Assembly (NCBI GenBank): GCA_026989215.1
Contig: JALSJV010000323.1
Location: forward strand, 1 to 39,389
DNA length: 39,389 nucleotides
Source: Acidimicrobiia bacterium
Lineage (GTDB): Bacteria; Actinomycetota; Acidimicrobiia; Spongiisociales; ZC4RG35
Reading direction: 5' to 3'
The translations under genes were made by a program, and so were the position numbers. This document shows, piece by piece, positions 24,885 through 33,162 of this stretch. Every line of letters starts with the position of its first letter. The stretch's first letter is position 1. Under the pieces are notes generated by a model that did not search any database, was not told the origin of the DNA, and saw only the letters and a program-made list of their open reading frames with translations.

Positions 24885-25039
24885 CAGCGCAGGGCGACCA
24901 CGAGGAACGACAGGGCGAAGGCGACGACGATCAGGACGAGCACGATCGTGGCCTCGATGGCCAGGCCGCGGGTCCCCTGGACGATGTTCTCGGCCCTTCT
25001 GCGGAGCCAGCGGACCACGGGGTGCGGGTCACTCGGCAT
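24884..25039 (-). CDS. 51-residue single-span membrane protein between trkA and trkH
   Basis: The minus-strand frame from ATG 25039 to a TGA at 24884 encodes 51 residues. A basic N-terminus (HPVVRWLRRRAENIVQGTRG) is followed by one strong membrane span (IEATIVLVLIVVAFALSFLVVAL). The start lies 11 bases inside the 3' end of trkA, and the stop shares one base with the trkH start. The overlaps on both sides and the compact hydrophobic design argue for a real gene. Small single-span subunits are known for other K+ pumps (KdpF in Kdp); a similar stabilising role here is inference. Confidence 0.6.
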   Translation of the reverse strand: MPSDPHPVVRWLRRRAENIVQGTRGLAIEATIVLVLIVVAFALSFLVVALR

Positions 25040-25745
25040 CGTCGATGGTGAGGGGTGGTTCGAGGCGGGGTGTGGTCTCGGCGTCCGTCACATCGGCCTC
25101 TCGGGTGAGGGCGTCACGGACCTCGTCTTCGAGCTCGACCAGGGTGACGGCGAGGACCCGGTCGCCCGGCTCGATCAGCGTGGCCCCTCCCGGAACGACG
25201 ACGGCCCCGTTCCGTCGGATGGCCACCAGCACGCTCGACTCGGGGAGCGTCACCTCGGAGACCCGTCGGGGTGCTCGGTCGGTGGGGATCTCCACTTCGA
25301 GGAGACTCACCTCACCGCGGCCGAGGATCGCCACCCGAACCAGCTCCCCCAGATCCATCTCGTGACTGATCACCTGGACGAGCAGATCCGTCACCGAGAC
25401 GACGGGGATGTCGAGGGTCTCGAAGGTGTGACGGTTCCGAGGGTCGTTGAGCCGGGCCAACACCTTGGTGACGCCGAAGGTGGTGCGGGTGAGCTGGCAG
25501 GCGACCAGGTTGGCCTCGTCGACGCCGGTCACCGCCAGCAGGAAGTCGGAGGGCCGGATGTCGAGACCCTCCAGGAGTCGGAGGTCCGTACCATCACCGA
25601 CGATCACCAGGGCGCCGGTCTGTTCGCCGACCCGCCGAGCCTGGGCTTCGTCGGGCTCGACGACGATGACGGGGTGGCCCGAGCGGCGCAGCTCCTGGGC
25701 CAGGTACCCGCCCACCTTGCCGCCGCCGATGATGATCGCTCTCAC
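25029..25745 (-). CDS. trkA: TrkA-family potassium uptake regulator (single RCK unit, A)
   Basis: This cytosolic NAD(H)-binding gating subunit for TrkH has 238 residues, about half of the two-unit TrkA of E. coli. The Rossmann motif GGGKVGGYLAQ starts near residue 7, and the acidic end of beta-2 is VVEPDE. The C-terminal TrkA_C domain (VSLLEVEIP...GATLIEPGDRVLAVT) is complete. A ~25-residue tail follows (ADVTDAETTPRLEPPLTIDDAE). GTG 25745 overlaps the stop of the neighbouring half-TrkA. Two such units together would equal one full-length TrkA. Confidence 0.9.
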   Translation of the reverse strand: MRAIIIGGGKVGGYLAQELRRSGHPVIVVEPDEAQARRVGEQTGALVIVGDGTDLRLLEGLDIRPSDFLLAVTGVDEANLVACQLTRTTFGVTKVLARLNDPRNRHTFETLDIPVVSVTDLLVQVISHEMDLGELVRVAILGRGEVSLLEVEIPTDRAPRRVSEVTLPESSVLVAIRRNGAVVVPGGATLIEPGDRVLAVTLVELEDEVRDALTREADVTDAETTPRLEPPLTIDDAE

Positions 25746-26401
25746 GATTGGCTCTCCTCCCGGATGAACTTCCGGATCCGACCGCGGGTACCTTCCCGGG
25801 CCGCGGCCACCACGAGATCTCCGGGCTTCAGCTCGAAGTCGTCTCCGGGGATGAAGGTGTGGTCGGCTCGGCGGACGGCGGCGACGCGGAGCCGGTCACG
25901 GACCTGGAGGTCGCGGACGGTGAGGCCGGCGACCTCCGGGCTGAGGACGAACTCGACGATCTCGACGTCGCCTTCCTCGAAGGTGACGTGGTATTGGAAC
26001 TCCTCGGCGAGGATCTGCTCGAAGATGACGTTGGCGATCAGCTTGGTCCCGGTGACGTGCTTGACGTCGAGGGCCCGGTACGCATGCTCCCGTGCCGGGT
26101 CGTACAGGCGGGCCAGGGTGCGGGTCACCCCGAACACGTGGCGGGCCACCTCGACCGCCATCAGGTTGGCGTTGTCGGAGTCGGTGACGGCGACGAACAC
26201 GTCGGTGTCCTCGATGCCCGCCTCGCGGAGGACGTCGACGTCGTAGGCGAGTCCCTCGACGACGGCGCCGTTGAAGGACTTCCCGAGGGTGTCGAGGGCC
26301 TGTCGCCGGCGGTCGACGACGGCGACGTCGTGTCCGGCGTCGGCCAGCCACTGGGCGAGCTGGCTCCCGACCCGTCCGCATCCTGCGATCACCACGTGCA
26401 T
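25742..26401 (-). CDS. trkA: TrkA-family potassium uptake regulator (single RCK unit, B)
   Basis: The product has 219 residues from ATG 26401. The Rossmann motif AGCGRVGSQLAQ is at 6-17, with beta-2 ending VVDRR. A C-terminal TrkA_C domain is present (DVEIVEFVLSPEVAGLTVRDL..DDFELKPGDLVVAA). It lies upstream of and overlaps the other half-TrkA, so the two are likely co-translated and may assemble as a mixed ring. No ribosome binding site precedes ATG 26401, and a -10 element (26412-26417) lies so close that the transcript would have a leader of about four bases. That suggests that the B half begins its own transcription unit downstream of trkH2. Confidence 0.9.
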   Translation of the reverse strand: MHVVIAGCGRVGSQLAQWLADAGHDVAVVDRRRQALDTLGKSFNGAVVEGLAYDVDVLREAGIEDTDVFVAVTDSDNANLMAVEVARHVFGVTRTLARLYDPAREHAYRALDVKHVTGTKLIANVIFEQILAEEFQYHVTFEEGDVEIVEFVLSPEVAGLTVRDLQVRDRLRVAAVRRADHTFIPGDDFELKPGDLVVAAAREGTRGRIRKFIREESQS

Positions 26402-26411
26402 CCGGCGGCGG

Positions 26412-26417
26412 ATGATA
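26412..26417 (-). promoter_or_regulatory. Putative promoter (-10) for the half-TrkA/small protein/TrkH operon
   Basis: On the minus strand TATCAT (26417 down to 26412) is a good -10. The predicted start near 26405 is four bases before ATG 26401. No convincing -35 is seen. Confidence 0.4.
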
Positions 26418-26452
26418 GGACCGGCCGGGCCCGGATCCTCCGTTCCAGGCCC

Positions 26453-27925
26453 TCAGCGGCGCCACAGGTCACGGGTGAAGAGCACCAGCACCGGGAAGAT
26501 CTCGAGCCGTCCCACGATCATCAGCAGGGCGAGCACCCATTTCGCCGGGTCGGGCACCGCCAGATAGTTGGAGGTCGGTCCCACCTCTCCGAGCCCGGGA
26601 CCGATGTTGCCGATCGACGCGGCGACGGCGCTGATCGATGTGAGGAAGTCGAGGGACTCGCGGGTATTGGCGTCGATGAAGGCGACGAGGAACGTGCCCA
26701 CGACGAAGAGGACGATGTAGAAGAGGAAGAAGGATTGGACCGCGGTGACGATCGGATCGTTCACCGTCTGACCGCCGAAGCGGGTGACGAACACGCCGCG
26801 GGGATGGACGATCCGACGGAGGTCGGCATGGGCCGCCTTCCCGAGGATCCCGATGCGGAACGTCTTCACGCCACCGGCCGTGGATCCGGCCATCCCCCCG
26901 AGGAACATGAGACCGAGGATGAGGATCTGCAGGGCGGGCCTCCAGGCGCCGAAATCGGCGGTGGCGAACCCGGTCGTCGTGACGATCGTCAACGCGGTGA
27001 AGACCGCCTCCCGCACCGCCGTCGCCAGGTCGACCCCTGGCCCGAGGAGGCCACCGAGGATGAGGAGGGTCGCGCCGGCGACGATCGAGCCGTAGAGGAC
27101 GAACTCGGCGTTCCTGAAGTAGGCGCCCGGGTCCCGAAGCGCCCGGACGTGGAGGGCGAAGGACGCTCCCGCCAGGAACATGAACACGATGACCACCCAC
27201 TGCGTGTAGGCGCTGAACCCGGCGATGGAGGTCGGCTCGGTGCCGAAACCGCCGGTGGAGAGGGTGGTGAAGGCATGGTTGATCGCCTGGAACAGGTCCA
27301 TGTCGCCGGGGAGCAGCAACAGGACTTGGAGGCCGGTGAGGGCGGCATAGAACAACCAGAGGCGCTTGGCGGTCTCCTGGAAGCGGGGGGTGAGGCGGTC
27401 GGGGGCGGGCCCGGGAGACTCGGCCCGGGCGAGCTGGACGCCGCCGACGCCGAGAAGGGGGAGCACGGCCACCGACAGCACGATGATCCCCATGCCGCCC
27501 ATCCACTGGGTCAGGGACCGCCAGAACAGGATGCCGTGGGAGAGGGACCGCGGATCGGCGACGATGGAGGCCCCGGTGGTCGTGAATCCGGACGCCGTCT
27601 CGAAGAAGGCGTCGGTGAACGACGTGATCTCGCCGGTGAACAGGTAGGGGAGCGTTCCGAACAGGGACATGACGAACCAGGCGAGCCCGACGGCGGCGAA
27701 CCCTTCCCGGGCGCTGATCGGACCGGGACGTCCCCAGACCCGCCACGAGAACATGCCGGCGATCCCGGTGGTGAGGGCGGCGAGGGCGATGAGCCCAGCC
27801 TCCCTGATCTCACCGAAGGCCAGGGCCACCAGTGCGGAGAGGGCCATGGCGACCGAGGAGGAGGCGACGACCGCACCGATGATGAGGGCGAGACGGAACG
27901 AGATCCCGTTCCTCCGTCCGGTCAT
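26453..27925 (-). CDS. trkH: TrkH-family potassium uptake protein (second)
   Basis: This second K+ pore subunit has 490 residues. ATG 27925 overlaps the stop of the full-length TrkA gene, so it is coupled to that regulator. The pore loops are ASGFTTTGASI, TLSTGGFGTEP, VTTTGFATADF and ASIGNIGPGLG. The fourth has the classical GN-x-G form, unlike the first TrkH. The conserved MAGSTAGGVKTFRIGIL is present. About ten membrane segments are seen. A separate pore with its own regulator suggests two systems with different affinity or ion coupling. Confidence 0.93.
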   Translation of the reverse strand: MTGRRNGISFRLALIIGAVVASSSVAMALSALVALAFGEIREAGLIALAALTTGIAGMFSWRVWGRPGPISAREGFAAVGLAWFVMSLFGTLPYLFTGEITSFTDAFFETASGFTTTGASIVADPRSLSHGILFWRSLTQWMGGMGIIVLSVAVLPLLGVGGVQLARAESPGPAPDRLTPRFQETAKRLWLFYAALTGLQVLLLLPGDMDLFQAINHAFTTLSTGGFGTEPTSIAGFSAYTQWVVIVFMFLAGASFALHVRALRDPGAYFRNAEFVLYGSIVAGATLLILGGLLGPGVDLATAVREAVFTALTIVTTTGFATADFGAWRPALQILILGLMFLGGMAGSTAGGVKTFRIGILGKAAHADLRRIVHPRGVFVTRFGGQTVNDPIVTAVQSFFLFYIVLFVVGTFLVAFIDANTRESLDFLTSISAVAASIGNIGPGLGEVGPTSNYLAVPDPAKWVLALLMIVGRLEIFPVLVLFTRDLWRR

Positions 27926-29256
27926 GGCCCGGCGAAGATCTGCTCGACCTGTCCGATGGCTTCGGGGAGGGCGAAGAAGATGACGACGTCGCCGGCGTCG
28001 ATCCGGGTGTCGCCTCGTGGGACCACGGTGGTTCCGTTACGAACCACCCCGCCGATGATGGCGCCCTCGGGAAATTCGAGCTCGACGACGGTGGACCCCG
28101 CGGCGGGAGAGCCACGATCGACTTCCAGCTCGATCGCCTCGGCGTCGGTGTCCTTGAAGGTGGCGACGGTGTGGATTCGTCCTCGACGCACGAACCGGAG
28201 GATCGCGGCGGCGGCCGCCAGGCGGGTCGACACGGCGGCGTCGATCCCGACGCCTTCGAGGAGACCCACATAGGAGATCCGGTTGAAGCGGGCGACGGTG
28301 GTCGACGCTCCGAGGGCCTTGGCGATGAGGCTGCCGAGGATGTTCACCTCGTCCCAACCCGTCAGGGAGAGGACCGCATCGCCGGCTCCGATGTCGAGGC
28401 CCTTCAGCGTCTCGGGATCGGTCGGGTCGTCGCAGAGCACGAGCATGCGGGGATGGCGTTCGGCGAGGGAGCGGCACCGACCCGGATCCTGGTCGATGCC
28501 GACGACATCGAATCCCGCTTCGAGGAGATGATCGACGGTGAGCTCCGCCAGCCGGGTCGATCCGAGGATGATCGCCCTGGAGATCGAGATCGGGCTGACC
28601 CCGAGGAGCGTCGTGGCCCGGTCGACGTCGTCGGCCCGCACCATCATCAGCACGTGATCCCCCGGTTCGACCACCGTGGTACCGCGGGCGACCATCGTCC
28701 GGCCGTGGCGAACGATGGCGGTCACCACCCATTCCCAGTCTGCTTCTTCGGTGCGCAGCGCGGCGAGGGGGATCCCGACGAGCGGGGACGTGTTCGGGAC
28801 CGACGCCCCGACCATCACGAGACGCCCGTCGGCGAACTCGATGAGCTCGGAGACTCCGCTCCGCCGTACGAGCGCCACCAGCTCACGGGCGGCGGTCTCT
28901 GCGGGGTCGATGACGACGTCCACCCCGAGCCCGGCGAGGGCCTCCCGCATGTCGGGGTCCTCCACCCGAGCCACCGTCCTCCCCACACCCAGCTCGGCGG
29001 CGGTGTGGCAGGCGAGCACGTTGGCGCCGTCGCTGTTCGAGACGGCGATCAGGAGGTCGGCCTTGCCGACTTCCGCCTCCTGGAGGACGGCGGGGGAGGC
29101 GCCGTTGCCGCGAATGACGAGGATGTCGAAGCGGTCCTGGAGGTCGGCGGCGACGACGGGGTCGTCTTCCACCACGACGACGTCTTGGCCTTCGGTGGAT
29201 AGGCGTTCTGCGAGGTAGGAGCCGACGGCACCGGCTCCGACGATGACGATCCTCAC
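27922..29256 (-). CDS. trkA: Full-length TrkA (two RCK units)
   Basis: The product has 444 residues from GTG 29256 (VRIVIVGAGAVGSYLAE), the usual size of two-unit TrkA. Unit one has an intact GxGxxG and acidic VVEDD. Unit two starts at about 218 with IILGSTRLAELTVDHLLEAGFDVVGIDQD, where the glycine motif is reduced to GSTRLA, so it may bind nucleotide poorly. Each unit ends in a TrkA_C domain (for example GDTRIDAGDVVIFFALPE at the end). The open frame extends upstream to 29406, but that part overlaps the divergent promoter region and is not conserved in type. It is the first gene of the minus-strand K+ cluster. Confidence 0.92.
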   Translation of the reverse strand: MRIVIVGAGAVGSYLAERLSTEGQDVVVVEDDPVVAADLQDRFDILVIRGNGASPAVLQEAEVGKADLLIAVSNSDGANVLACHTAAELGVGRTVARVEDPDMREALAGLGVDVVIDPAETAARELVALVRRSGVSELIEFADGRLVMVGASVPNTSPLVGIPLAALRTEEADWEWVVTAIVRHGRTMVARGTTVVEPGDHVLMMVRADDVDRATTLLGVSPISISRAIILGSTRLAELTVDHLLEAGFDVVGIDQDPGRCRSLAERHPRMLVLCDDPTDPETLKGLDIGAGDAVLSLTGWDEVNILGSLIAKALGASTTVARFNRISYVGLLEGVGIDAAVSTRLAAAAAILRFVRRGRIHTVATFKDTDAEAIELEVDRGSPAAGSTVVELEFPEGAIIGGVVRNGTTVVPRGDTRIDAGDVVIFFALPEAIGQVEQIFAGP

Positions 29257-29281
29257 ACGCTGCTCGTTCGGGGACCGGGGA

Positions 29282-29287
29282 AGGGTA
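29282..29287 (-). promoter_or_regulatory. Putative -10 of the trkA-trkH unit
   Basis: On the minus strand TACCCT (29287 down to 29282) fits TANNNT and predicts a start near 29275, about 19 bases before GTG 29256. It is divergent from the moxR promoter. Confidence 0.35.
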
Positions 29288-29323
29288 GCCGTCGGGAGTG
29301 GAGGGGTGGCGCGTTCCCGGCGG

Positions 29324-29329
29324 TACACT
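29324..29329 (+). promoter_or_regulatory. Putative -10 of the moxR-VWA operon
   Basis: TACACT at 29324-29329 predicts a start near 29336, 28 bases before ATG 29364. No good -35 is seen. Confidence 0.4.
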
Positions 29330-29363
29330 GGCATGTCCCGATCCCGCGCCGGTCCGGAGATCC

Positions 29364-30227
29364 ATGACGAACAGACTCGACAGCCCAACGGCGGTCGCCG
29401 CCGCACTCCGTGGCCACGGCTACCTCCCCGACGCCCGGATCGCCCAGGTCGTGTTCCTGGCCGAGCGACTCGGTAAGCCGATCCTGGCCGAAGGTCCTGC
29501 CGGGGTCGGGAAGACCGAGCTGGCGAAGGCGATGGCGGCGGTCACCGGGCGGCGTCTGGTACGCCTGCAGTGTTACGAAGGCCTGGACGAGGCGAAGGCG
29601 CTCTACGAGTGGAACTACAAAAAGCAGCTCCTCCGGATCCAGGCCGACGAAGGTCACGACTGGACCGAGATCGAAGGGGACATCTTCTCCGAGGATTTCC
29701 TGCTCACCCGGCCGCTGCTGGAGGCGATTCGGTCCGAAGAGCCGGTGGTGCTGCTGGTCGACGAGATCGACCGAGTCGAGATGGAGACCGAAGCCCTGCT
29801 GCTGGAGGTCCTCTCCGAGTTCCAGGTCTCGATCCCGGAGCTGGGGACGATCACCGCTCGCACCCAGCCGCTCGTGGTGCTCACCTCGAACAACACCCGG
29901 GAGCTCTCCGAAGCCCTGAAGCGCCGCTGCCTGTTCCTCCACATCGACTATCCGACCGTCGAGCGGGAGATGGAGATCCTCCGGACACGGGTTCCGGGGC
30001 TCTCCCAGGCACTCGCCGAGCAGATCGCCCGGGTCGCGCGGAGCATCCGCGCCCTCGATCTGAAGAAGGCCCCGTCGGTCTCCGAGACCATCGACTGGGC
30101 TCAGACGCTCCTCGCGCTGGGGATCGACCACATCGACGGCGACGTCCTCGCCGACACCGTCAACGTGCTCCTCAAGTACCAGGCCGACATCTCCCGGACG
30201 CTCAAGGAACTCGACCTCGGGTCGTGA
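29364..30227 (+). CDS. MoxR-family AAA+ ATPase
   Basis: This cytosolic chaperone-like ATPase usually acts with a VWA-domain partner to activate or assemble metalloenzymes or complexes. It has 287 residues from ATG 29364, with GGAGA at 29355-29359. Walker A GPAGVGKT is at 44-51. Walker B VVLLVDEIDR has Asp133-Glu134. Sensor-1 (LTSNNTRELSEALKRRC) is complete. It is the short form lacking extra domains. It is followed after four bases by the VWA gene. No CO dehydrogenase or other obvious client gene is in the window, so the substrate is unknown. Confidence 0.92.
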   Translation: MTNRLDSPTAVAAALRGHGYLPDARIAQVVFLAERLGKPILAEGPAGVGKTELAKAMAAVTGRRLVRLQCYEGLDEAKALYEWNYKKQLLRIQADEGHDWTEIEGDIFSEDFLLTRPLLEAIRSEEPVVLLVDEIDRVEMETEALLLEVLSEFQVSIPELGTITARTQPLVVLTSNNTRELSEALKRRCLFLHIDYPTVEREMEILRTRVPGLSQALAEQIARVARSIRALDLKKAPSVSETIDWAQTLLALGIDHIDGDVLADTVNVLLKYQADISRTLKELDLGS

Positions 30228-30231
30228 CCCG

Positions 30232-31743
30232 ATGCTGTCACTGCTCACCGACTTCGTCCACGAGCTCAGGGCGGCCGGTGTGCCCGTATCCATGGTGGAG
30301 GCGATCGACGCCATGGAGGCGCTGCGGCACGTCGACTGGGCCGACCGGGCGGGCCTCAAGGCCACCCTCGGGGCCACCCTCGTCAAGAACGCCCGCCATG
30401 AGGCGGCCTTCGAGACGGTGTTCGAGGTCTTCTTCGCGCTGGATCGCCGGTCGGCGATGGGGGACGACGACGCGTCGACGCCCACCACGGGCTCGACGGG
30501 TGACGCCGACGCCTCGGGTCGGGCGGCGGGGGGAGGAGGGATGGACCTCGACGACCTCGTCGAGGCGCTGTTCCATGCCATGGCGTCCCGCGACTTCGAG
30601 GCCCTCCGGGCGGGTGCCCGCCAGGCCGTCTCCCAGCTCGCCGGGATGGAGCCGGGCCGCCCGGTCGGAGGCACGTACTACCTCTATCGGACGCTCCGCC
30701 AGCTCGACGTCGATGCCCTGGCCGAGCGCCTTCGGGAGGCTCTCGCCGCCGAGGCCGGGGAGGGGGAGCTGGCGGAACGTCTCACCGAGGACGAGGTGCG
30801 GGAGCTCATCGAGCGGCTCCGAGAGGAGATCCGGGCCGAGATCAGGCGTCGCCTGGTCGCCGATCGGGGACGGGAGGCGGTCGCGAAGACGCTGCGGGCT
30901 CCCCTCCTCGAGGAGATCGACCTCATGCACGCGACTCGGTCGGACCTGGCTCGGATCGAGGAGGTGATCGAGCCCCTCACCCGGAAGCTGGCGGCCCGGC
31001 TCGCCCGTCGACGCAAGCTGGCCGAGCGGGGACGGCTCGACTTCCGCAAGACGATGCGGGCGTCCCTCGCCACCGGCGGGGTGCCCATCGACCCGCATTT
31101 CCGGACCACCCGTCCCCACCGGCCCGAGGTGTTCCTGCTCTGCGACATCTCGGGTTCGATGGCGACCTTCGCCCGGTTCACGCTCCAGTTCACCTTCGCC
31201 ATGTCCGGGCAGTTCTCTCGGCTGCGGTCGTTCGTCTTCGTCGACGCGGTGGACGAGGTCACCGATTTCCTCACACCGGGGGCCGACTTCTCCGAAGCGC
31301 TCACCAGGATCACCACCGAGGCCGATGTGGTCTGGCTCGACGGGCACTCGGACTACGGGCATGCCCTCGAGCAGTTCGCCGCCACCTACGGACGGGAGCT
31401 GACCCCACGGTCGACGATCATCATCACCGGCGACGCCCGCAACAACTACCGGGAGCCCCGGGACCAGTTCCTCGCCGAGCTGGCCGACGCCGTCGAGGCC
31501 GTGTACTGGCTCAATCCCGAACCTCGGGCATACTGGGACTCGGGAGACTCGGTGATGTCGAGCTACGCCCGGTGGTGCGACGCCGTGTACGAGGTCCGGA
31601 ACCTCGCCCAGCTCGAACGGTTCGTCGAGCACGTGGCGGTCGCCCCCCGAAGACCGCGCCGGAGGAGGAAAATCCCCTCAATCACCCCAGGGTGGGTGCC
31701 GATGAGTGATTCGGTGGCCGCCCGGCCACCGCAGGACAGGTGA
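30232..31743 (+). CDS. CoxE-like VWA-domain protein
   Basis: This is the partner of the MoxR ATPase and has 503 residues. The N-terminal helical region (1-70) is followed by a Gly/Asp/Thr-rich linker (70-105). A long charged helical section (about 150-280) comes next, then the VWA domain with the metal-adhesion motif DISGSM at 305-310. Later metal-site elements appear around SDYGHALEQF and IIITGDARNNYREP. The C-terminus ends in a basic stretch (RRPRRRRK). The fold and gene pairing match the CoxE/YehP-like group (COG3552). It has no signal peptide, so it is cytosolic. Confidence 0.88.
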   Translation: MLSLLTDFVHELRAAGVPVSMVEAIDAMEALRHVDWADRAGLKATLGATLVKNARHEAAFETVFEVFFALDRRSAMGDDDASTPTTGSTGDADASGRAAGGGGMDLDDLVEALFHAMASRDFEALRAGARQAVSQLAGMEPGRPVGGTYYLYRTLRQLDVDALAERLREALAAEAGEGELAERLTEDEVRELIERLREEIRAEIRRRLVADRGREAVAKTLRAPLLEEIDLMHATRSDLARIEEVIEPLTRKLAARLARRRKLAERGRLDFRKTMRASLATGGVPIDPHFRTTRPHRPEVFLLCDISGSMATFARFTLQFTFAMSGQFSRLRSFVFVDAVDEVTDFLTPGADFSEALTRITTEADVVWLDGHSDYGHALEQFAATYGRELTPRSTIIITGDARNNYREPRDQFLAELADAVEAVYWLNPEPRAYWDSGDSVMSSYARWCDAVYEVRNLAQLERFVEHVAVAPRRPRRRRKIPSITPGWVPMSDSVAARPPQDR

Positions 31744-31764
31744 CCGCCGACGAGAGGTACCAAC

Positions 31765-32130
31765 GTGGGTCATCGCATCTTGGTGATCGAAGACTCGGCC
31801 GTGATCCGGCGGCTCATCGAAGTGTGTCTGCGAGCCGCCGACCTCGAGATCGTGATGCGTGACGACGGCCCCTCGGGGCTCGACGCCGTGCGAAGCGAGT
31901 TCCCGGACCTCCTCGTCCTCGACATCGGGCTCCCGGGCATGGACGGGTGGCAGGTCCTCGACCACATCCGGTCGGATCCGGCGACGCGATCGTTGCCGGT
32001 GGTGGTGCTCACCGCCCATGCCGAGGAGGAGTCCCGTCGTCGTGCGGACGAGGGAGGCGCCGACGCCTTCGTGACGAAGCCGTTCCAACCCAACGACTTC
32101 CGACAGACGGTCCTCGATCTGCTCGCCTGA
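31765..32130 (+). CDS. Stand-alone response-regulator receiver domain
   Basis: The product is a single receiver domain of 121 residues from GTG 31765, with no output domain. The phosphorylation site is Asp53 (LLVLDIGLPGMDGW). The acidic pocket is Glu9-Asp10, and the switch residues are Thr83 (VVLTAH) and Lys105 (VTKPF). The receiver is therefore complete and probably active. No histidine kinase lies in the window. It follows the VWA gene by 21 bases and may share its transcript. It could be a shuttle or an anti-kinase partner of the CheY/Spo0F type. Confidence 0.9.
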   Translation: MGHRILVIEDSAVIRRLIEVCLRAADLEIVMRDDGPSGLDAVRSEFPDLLVLDIGLPGMDGWQVLDHIRSDPATRSLPVVVLTAHAEEESRRRADEGGADAFVTKPFQPNDFRQTVLDLLA

Positions 32131-32142
32131 CGGGAGACCCGG

Positions 32143-33162
32143 TCACCTCGCCACGGGGATCCGGGCAAGGCGTTCGATCAGGTCCACGACCCGGTTCGAG
32201 TAGCCCCATTCGTTGTCGTACCACGACAACACCTTCACCAGGTTGCCGCCCAGGACGCGGGTCGCGCCCGCGTCGAAGATGCTCGAATGGGGGTTGCCGA
32301 TGATGTCGGTGGAGACCAGCGGCTCTTCGCTGTACTGGACGATTCCCTTCATCGGCCCCTCCGCCGCCGCCCTGACGGCGGCGTTGACCTCGTCGGCGGT
32401 GACGTCGCGTTCCAGCTCCACGACCAGGTCGACGGTGGACCCGTCGGGTACCGGCACCCGCATCGCCATCCCGTTCAGCTTGCCGTCGAGGCGGGGGAGG
32501 ACCTTGCCGACCGCCTTCGCCGCTCCGGTGGTCGTGGGGATGATGTTCTGGGTGGCGGCGCGGCTGCGACGCAGGTCCTTGTGGGGGACGTCGGCCAGGC
32601 GTTGATCGTTGGTGTAGGCGTGGACGGTCGTCATGATGCCGCGCCTGATGCCGAAGGCGTCGTCGAGCACCTTGGCCAGGGGGGCGAGGCAGTTCGTGGT
32701 GCACGAGGCGTTGGAGACGATGATGTCGGTCGGGTCCAGCTCCTCGTCGTTCACGCCGAGGACGACCGTCTGGTCGATCTCGTCCTTGGCGGGCACGGTG
32801 AGGATCACCCGTCCGGCTCCGGCGACGAGATGCTGTTCGAGCTGGGCCCGTTCCCGGAACCGGCCGGTCGACTCGACGACGATGTCGACCTCCAGCTCCT
32901 TCCAGGGGAGCTTCGCCGGTTCGGGCTCCATCAGCATGGCCACCCGATGGCGGCCGACGGTCATCGTGCCGTCCCCCACCTCGACGGGGATCTCGAACCG
33001 GCCCATCACCGTGTCGTAGACGAGGAGGTAGGCGAGGATGTCGTCGTCGGCCAGGTCGTTGATGGCGACGACCTCCAGATCGGGGTCGTCACGTTCGGCG
33101 ATGATCCGGAACACGGCGCGCCCGATGCGGCCGAATCCGTTGATGGCGACCTTGACGCTCAT
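32143..33162 (-). CDS. gap: Glyceraldehyde-3-phosphate dehydrogenase (active form)
   Basis: This glycolytic enzyme oxidises glyceraldehyde 3-phosphate to 1,3-bisphosphoglycerate with NAD+. It has 339 residues from ATG 33162, which overlaps the stop of the upstream paralogue (ATGA). The NAD-binding GFGRIGR is at 9-15. Catalytic Cys154 lies in SNASCTTNC and His181 in TTVHAYT. The phosphate-site residues are TTGAAK (211-216) and Arg235 (MAMRVP). WYDNEWGYS is at the C-terminus. All key residues are present. pgk and tpi do not follow; the gene ends 12 bases from the convergent receiver gene. Confidence 0.97.
   Translation of the reverse strand: MSVKVAINGFGRIGRAVFRIIAERDDPDLEVVAINDLADDDILAYLLVYDTVMGRFEIPVEVGDGTMTVGRHRVAMLMEPEPAKLPWKELEVDIVVESTGRFRERAQLEQHLVAGAGRVILTVPAKDEIDQTVVLGVNDEELDPTDIIVSNASCTTNCLAPLAKVLDDAFGIRRGIMTTVHAYTNDQRLADVPHKDLRRSRAATQNIIPTTTGAAKAVGKVLPRLDGKLNGMAMRVPVPDGSTVDLVVELERDVTADEVNAAVRAAAEGPMKGIVQYSEEPLVSTDIIGNPHSSIFDAGATRVLGGNLVKVLSWYDNEWGYSNRVVDLIERLARIPVAR

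Noticed and set aside
23910-28273. Long plus-strand frames opposite the Trk cluster
   Set aside because: Asp/Glu/Arg-rich shadow translations; the minus strand carries complete TrkA and TrkH families with overlapping starts.
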